NCBI GenBank assembly: GCA_964577315.1
Contig: CAZNYT010000082.1
Span: 1-8,881, forward strand
DNA length: 8,881 nt
Source of the DNA: Desulfonatronospira sp964577315
GTDB taxonomy: Bacteria; Desulfobacterota; Desulfovibrionia; Desulfovibrionales; Desulfonatronovibrionaceae
Reading direction: 5' to 3'
Shown: positions 5,883 to 8,881 of the stretch, piece after piece
How positions within the stretch are numbered: the stretch's first letter is position 1
How the letters are laid out: every line of letters begins with the position of its first letter
Made by a program: the position numbers and the translations under genes
The notes under the pieces: model-generated
What the model was told of the DNA's origin: nothing
Database searches by the model: none
The model's input: only the letters and a program-made list of their open reading frames with translations

Positions 5883-6676
5883 TGAAGCTCAGGGAAAAGA
5901 ATCTTACCACGCCCACCTGCACCCGGGTCAGGGTACAGGGTCTGGAATACGCCGGCAGCCGGGATTTCGTTAATTTGTACTTGGAGCCGCCTGCCTGGGA
6001 CTATCGCCCCGGGCAGTTCGTGATGGTGCGGCCGCAGGGCTGGGAGTTTGACCCCCTCTGGGCTCGGCCCTTTTCCGTGTGCGAAAAGACCCGGGAGTAT
6101 CTGCGCCTCTTTATCCAGGTGGTGGGCCGGGGAACCAGACTGTTGCGCCATGCGGCCCCTGAGAGCGAGATATATTTGTGGGGGCCTCTGGGGAATGGCT
6201 TTAAGGTTCCCCGGGACCATCCGGTGCTCATCCTGGCCGGGGGAATGGGGATAGCTCCCTTTGTGGGGCTGTGCAAGACCCATCCCGAACCCGGCAATCT
6301 GAGTTTAATTTTCGGACGCAGCACGGATCTGGATCACTACCCCTTCCAGGAGTTGCCCCCAGAAATGCATAAAGAAAATCATTACCAGGCTACTTCCCGG
6401 GATCTGGAGGTGTTCAGCGCCATGCTCAGGGACAGGATCCAGGGCTTCGCTTCCAGCGGGGTGGTCCTGGCCTGCGGGCCCATGCCCTTTTTACGGGCGG
6501 TGCAGAGGCACGCCTCGGAATTCAGTGCCACCGCCCAGCTCTCGGTGGAAATGAAGATGGCCTGCGGGATAGGGGCATGCCTGGGTTGCGTAGTTCAGAC
6601 CAGTGACGGGGAAATGGTCCAAAGCTGCGCGCATGGACCGGTATTCGATGCCAGGGAGCTAGTGTTGGAGGCATGA
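5882..6676 (+). CDS. pyrK: Dihydroorotate dehydrogenase electron-transfer subunit PyrK
   Basis: Iron-sulfur flavoprotein subunit of class 1B dihydroorotate dehydrogenase. It passes electrons from dihydroorotate, oxidised on PyrD, to NAD+ through FAD and a [2Fe-2S] cluster. The 264-residue length is normal. The FAD-binding domain has RPFSV (62-66), matching the R-x-Y/F-S motif, and GPLGNGF (101-107). The NAD-binding part has ILAGGMGIAPF (117-127) and ACGPMPFL (197-204). The cluster ligands are C228, C233, C236 and C249 (CGIGACLGC, then SC), the characteristic C-x4-C-x2-C-xn-C pattern. The start ATG shares its A with the recN TAA (TAATG), so translation is probably coupled. The end overlaps pyrD by one to four bases. 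Confidence 0.95.
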   Translation: MKLREKNLTTPTCTRVRVQGLEYAGSRDFVNLYLEPPAWDYRPGQFVMVRPQGWEFDPLWARPFSVCEKTREYLRLFIQVVGRGTRLLRHAAPESEIYLWGPLGNGFKVPRDHPVLILAGGMGIAPFVGLCKTHPEPGNLSLIFGRSTDLDHYPFQELPPEMHKENHYQATSRDLEVFSAMLRDRIQGFASSGVVLACGPMPFLRAVQRHASEFSATAQLSVEMKMACGIGACLGCVVQTSDGEMVQSCAHGPVFDARELVLEA

Positions 6677-6678
6677 TG
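6667..6678 (+). promoter_or_regulatory. pyrD ribosome binding site with two candidate starts
   Basis: GGAGG (6667-6671) precedes tandem ATG codons at 6673 and 6676. Spacing is only 1 base to the first but 4 bases to the second, so the second ATG, giving MDLGVDLGG, is the better start and would shorten the protein by one residue. Both choices overlap the pyrK TGA (6674-6676). Confidence 0.6.
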
Positions 6679-7590
6679 GATCTTGGCGTGGATTTGGGCG
6701 GACTGCATCTCAAAAACCCTGTTATGAGCGCTTCCGGGACATTCGGGTACGGGTTGGAGTTTGCGTCATTCGGGGATTTGAGTGAGCTGGGGGCCATAGT
6801 GGTCAAGGGCTTGTCCCTGGAGCCCAGGACAGGCAAACCAGTGCCCAGAATAGCTGAGACACCCTGCGGGATGCTCAATGCCATAGGACTTCAGAACGTG
6901 GGAGTAAAGCGGTTTTTGGAGGAAAAGCTCCCTGATCTGCCCTGGGATAGGACCCCGGTGATTGCCAATCTCTACGGCCAGGGCCTTGATGAATTCGGGG
7001 AATTGGCTGAAATTTTAGGAAATGCCCCGGGAGTGGCTGCCCTGGAGATTAATATCTCCTGTCCCAATGTCCGGCAGGGAGGCGTTCAGTTCGGGCAGGA
7101 TCCGGAGGCCGCGGCCCGGGTAGTGCAAGAAGTCAAGGCAAACAGCCGGGGCAAGACGGTTATAGTCAAGTTGAGCCCCAATGTAGCTGATATCCGGGAA
7201 ATAGCAAGGTCTGTGCAGGGGGCGGGCGCAGATGTGATTTCCCTGATTAACACCCTGACCGGGATGGCAGTGGATGTCCACAGCAGGGCCCCCAGGCTGG
7301 CAAGTGTGTTTGGAGGGCTTTCCGGGCCGGCAATCAAGCCGGTGGCCCTGAGAATGGTGTACGAGGTGTGCCGGGAAGTGGACGTACCGGTCATCGGAGT
7401 GGGCGGGATCAGCAGCACCGAGGATATTCTGGAGTTTATCCTGGTGGGAGCGCACGCGGTGCAGGTGGGAACAGCCAATTTCATGCGCCCGGATCTTATT
7501 TTCGATCTGGTCCGGGATCTGCCCGGGGAATTGTCTCGAGCAGGCGTCAGCGCCCCGGAGGAGCTCCGGAATGCCTTGCGCACTGATTAA
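6673..7590 (+). CDS. pyrD: Dihydroorotate dehydrogenase catalytic subunit PyrD (class 1B)
   Basis: FMN enzyme of de novo pyrimidine synthesis that oxidises dihydroorotate to orotate. It works with PyrK as an NAD-dependent cytosolic complex. It has 305 residues (304 from the second ATG). The N-terminal membrane-association segment of class 2 enzymes is absent. Landmarks: SASGTFGYG (19-27), VKGLSLEPRTGKP (44-56), NAIGLQNVG (69-77), INISCPNV with the catalytic-base C130 used by class 1 enzymes, and VKLSPN with K166. Then come INTL (192-195), GGLSGPAIKP (214-223) and the FMN-phosphate loop GVGGISSTED (242-251) and VQVGTANF (263-270). Overlap with pyrK and the shared job make the pairing firm. No clear terminator follows. 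Confidence 0.96.
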   Translation: MMDLGVDLGGLHLKNPVMSASGTFGYGLEFASFGDLSELGAIVVKGLSLEPRTGKPVPRIAETPCGMLNAIGLQNVGVKRFLEEKLPDLPWDRTPVIANLYGQGLDEFGELAEILGNAPGVAALEINISCPNVRQGGVQFGQDPEAAARVVQEVKANSRGKTVIVKLSPNVADIREIARSVQGAGADVISLINTLTGMAVDVHSRAPRLASVFGGLSGPAIKPVALRMVYEVCREVDVPVIGVGGISSTEDILEFILVGAHAVQVGTANFMRPDLIFDLVRDLPGELSRAGVSAPEELRNALRTD

Positions 7591-7699
7591 TTCATAAGCG
7601 TGGCAAGGATGGTTTCAGTTTAGTGGTTTATAGCACCCTGAGCAACTATTTACCGGGTCTTCTTGCGTGCCGTGCCTCTGGGCCATGTTGGGTCTTGTC

Positions 7700-7728
7700 T
7701 TGAAAACGGGCCGGTTTTAAGCTATTTT
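7700..7728 (+). promoter_or_regulatory. Candidate rlmN promoter
   Basis: TTGAAA (7700-7705) and TATTTT (7723-7728) are separated by 17 bp. A second -10-like TATAAT lies at 7731-7736 and overlaps the probable rlmN ATG (7735). Initiation from the first pair would fall at or near the ATG, so the transcript would have little or no leader. The call is tentative because an operon read-through from pyrD is also possible. Confidence 0.4.
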
Positions 7729-7734
7729 GATATA

Positions 7735-8811
7735 ATGCTAACCAGCCTACCACAAGAGCAAACCCAGACCCAGAATCTGCTGGAGCTGGATCGGAGCCAG
7801 CTCCAGGCACTTTTCCAGTCCAGGGGTGAGCCCAAGTACCGCGCGGATCAAATCTGGCAGTGGATCTGGAACAAGGGGGCCACTGATTTCCAGGAGATGA
7901 CCAACATCTCCAAGGCCCTGCGGGCTAGACTCCAGGAGGAGTTCGTCCTGCATAGACCCCGCATGCTGACCTCACGCACCAGCCAGGACGGGACCATCAA
8001 GTTCCTCCTGGGCCTTCCCCGGGACGGGCGGATAGAAAGCGTGCTCATCCCGGAAAAGGATTACTATACCCAGTGCCTGTCCACTCAGGTGGGATGCCCC
8101 ATGGGGTGCGTGTTCTGCAGCACCGGGGACATGGGGTTGGAGCGTAATCTCACCCCGGGGGAGATCGCCTCCCAGATCCTGATAGCCAGGGATTATCTGA
8201 CCGCCCAGGGCGAGGATCCAGGGAGGCTGACCAACATTGTCCTCATGGGCATGGGTGAGCCCCTGCTCAATTGGGAGGCAGTGCACCAAGCCCTGATCAT
8301 GATGATAGATGAGCTGGGCCTGGGTTTTTCCAGGCGCCGGGTGACCCTGTCCACTGTGGGGCTCCCCGGCAAGCTCCAGGAATTCGGCCGGAGCCGCCTG
8401 GGAATGCTGGCGGTATCCCTGCACGCCCCGGACCAGGAGCTGCGCAAGAGGCTCATGCCCCGGGCCGCGAACTGGGATCTCCAGGAGCTGATTCGGGTTC
8501 TGGAGGAATATCCCCTGGCCCCCAGGGAGCGGATTACTATAGAATACGTTCTGTTCCAGGGGATAAACGATTCCCCGTCTCAAGCCAGGGACCTGGTGCG
8601 CCTTCTCTCCAGGGTCAAGTGTAAGGTCAATCTCTTGGCCTACAATCCCGGGGAGAGCAAGGGATTTCTTCCTCCGGACCAGGAAACCATCCTGAAATTC
8701 GAGGAGGTCTTGCACTCCAAGGGAATGACCGTTACCCTGCGCAAGAGCAAGGGACAGGATATATCCGCAGCCTGCGGGCAATTGAAGGGAGAGGATGTCA
8801 GTAGCCAGTAG
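7735..8811 (+). CDS. rlmN: 23S rRNA (adenine-2503)/tRNA (adenine-37) C2-methyltransferase RlmN
   Basis: Radical SAM enzyme that methylates C2 of A2503 in 23S rRNA and A37 in some tRNAs. The N-terminal accessory domain includes EPKYRADQIWQWIWNKGATD and MTNISKALR. The radical SAM cluster motif is C121-x3-C125-x2-C128 (GCPMGCVFC). The two methyl-transfer cysteines are C114 (QCLSTQ) and C347 (SAACGQL). NIVLMGMGEPLLN, RRVTLSTVGL and LLAYNP are conserved RlmN segments. Numbering uses ATG 7735 (358 residues). The frame stays open back to TTG 7663, giving 382 residues, but the extra MRAVPLGHVG part has no family likeness. Neither start has a good ribosome binding site. The last codons VSSQ and the stop lie in a heptamer repeat, beyond the normal end of the domain. 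Confidence 0.94.
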   Translation: MLTSLPQEQTQTQNLLELDRSQLQALFQSRGEPKYRADQIWQWIWNKGATDFQEMTNISKALRARLQEEFVLHRPRMLTSRTSQDGTIKFLLGLPRDGRIESVLIPEKDYYTQCLSTQVGCPMGCVFCSTGDMGLERNLTPGEIASQILIARDYLTAQGEDPGRLTNIVLMGMGEPLLNWEAVHQALIMMIDELGLGFSRRRVTLSTVGLPGKLQEFGRSRLGMLAVSLHAPDQELRKRLMPRAANWDLQELIRVLEEYPLAPRERITIEYVLFQGINDSPSQARDLVRLLSRVKCKVNLLAYNPGESKGFLPPDQETILKFEEVLHSKGMTVTLRKSKGQDISAACGQLKGEDVSSQ

Positions 8812-8881
8812 TCAGTGGTCAGTAGCCAGTAGTCAGTAGCCAGTGGTCAGTGATCAGTAGTCTGTGGCCGGTGGGCAGTTG
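8799..8881 (+). repeat. Heptamer tandem repeat (CAGTRGY), about 12 units, open at window end
   Basis: Units of seven bases run from 8799: CAGTAGC, CAGTAGT, CAGTGGT, CAGTAGC, CAGTAGT, CAGTAGC, CAGTGGT, CAGTGAT, CAGTAGT, then the decayed CTGTGGC, CGGTGGG and a partial CAGTTG. The first two units supply the last rlmN codons and its TAG stop (8809-8811). It resembles the heptameric short tandem repeats (STRR type) described in cyanobacteria and scattered in other bacteria. It continues past the window edge. Confidence 0.9.

Noticed and set aside
8799..8881. Regular repeats at the right edge considered as a CRISPR array
   Set aside because: The seven-base units are directly adjacent with no spacers, and no cas gene is present.

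Overview
The window looks like chromosomal DNA of a sulfate-reducing deltaproteobacterium (Desulfobacterota), most likely Desulfovibrionales or a relative. The basis is the style of the housekeeping proteins and GC-rich codon use: a long ProRS with an editing insertion, and a recN-pyrK-pyrD-rlmN cluster. This placement is inference; no rRNA or other marker is present.

Left part (1-2117): accessory and decaying DNA. An AT-rich pair comes first: the 3' end of a UPF0175-type antitoxin gene, then a DUF3368 PIN-like toxin gene whose C-terminal third has been replaced. A strong intrinsic terminator follows. Next is a headless remnant of arfB (ribosome-rescue hydrolase), then a Phd/YefM antitoxin gene with a palindromic promoter-operator. 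Overlapping that gene is a vapC (PIN) toxin gene broken by one in-frame amber codon. A 94-bp miniature inverted-repeat element (MITE A) follows. Just beyond it lies the missing basic C-terminal tail of ArfB. The two arfB pieces share a 22-bp near-repeat at the break, so the phd-vapC/MITE block appears to lie inside a disrupted arfB.

Middle part (2118-4301): proS is complete, with a plausible promoter and a good ribosome binding site. Eight bases after its stop codon begins a 351-bp element (MITE B). It has the same terminal inverted repeats as MITE A and fills almost the whole gap to recN. MITE B carries a perfect palindrome that can fold as a three-way junction: a 15-bp stem bearing two 5-bp triloop hairpins. 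It also carries a second 20-bp inverted repeat.

Right part (4302-8881): recN, pyrK and pyrD overlap by a few bases and look like one transcription unit. They couple a DNA-repair SMC-like ATPase to the two subunits of an NAD-dependent (class 1B) dihydroorotate dehydrogenase. rlmN follows after a 144-bp gap with its own candidate promoter. Its last codons and stop codon lie inside a heptamer tandem repeat that runs off the end of the window.

No CRISPR array, rRNA, tRNA, recognisable transposase gene or phage gene was seen. The least ordinary material is the pair of related structured elements flanking proS and the layered toxin-antitoxin and arfB wreckage upstream. I did not find convincing evidence of a complete new protein system.
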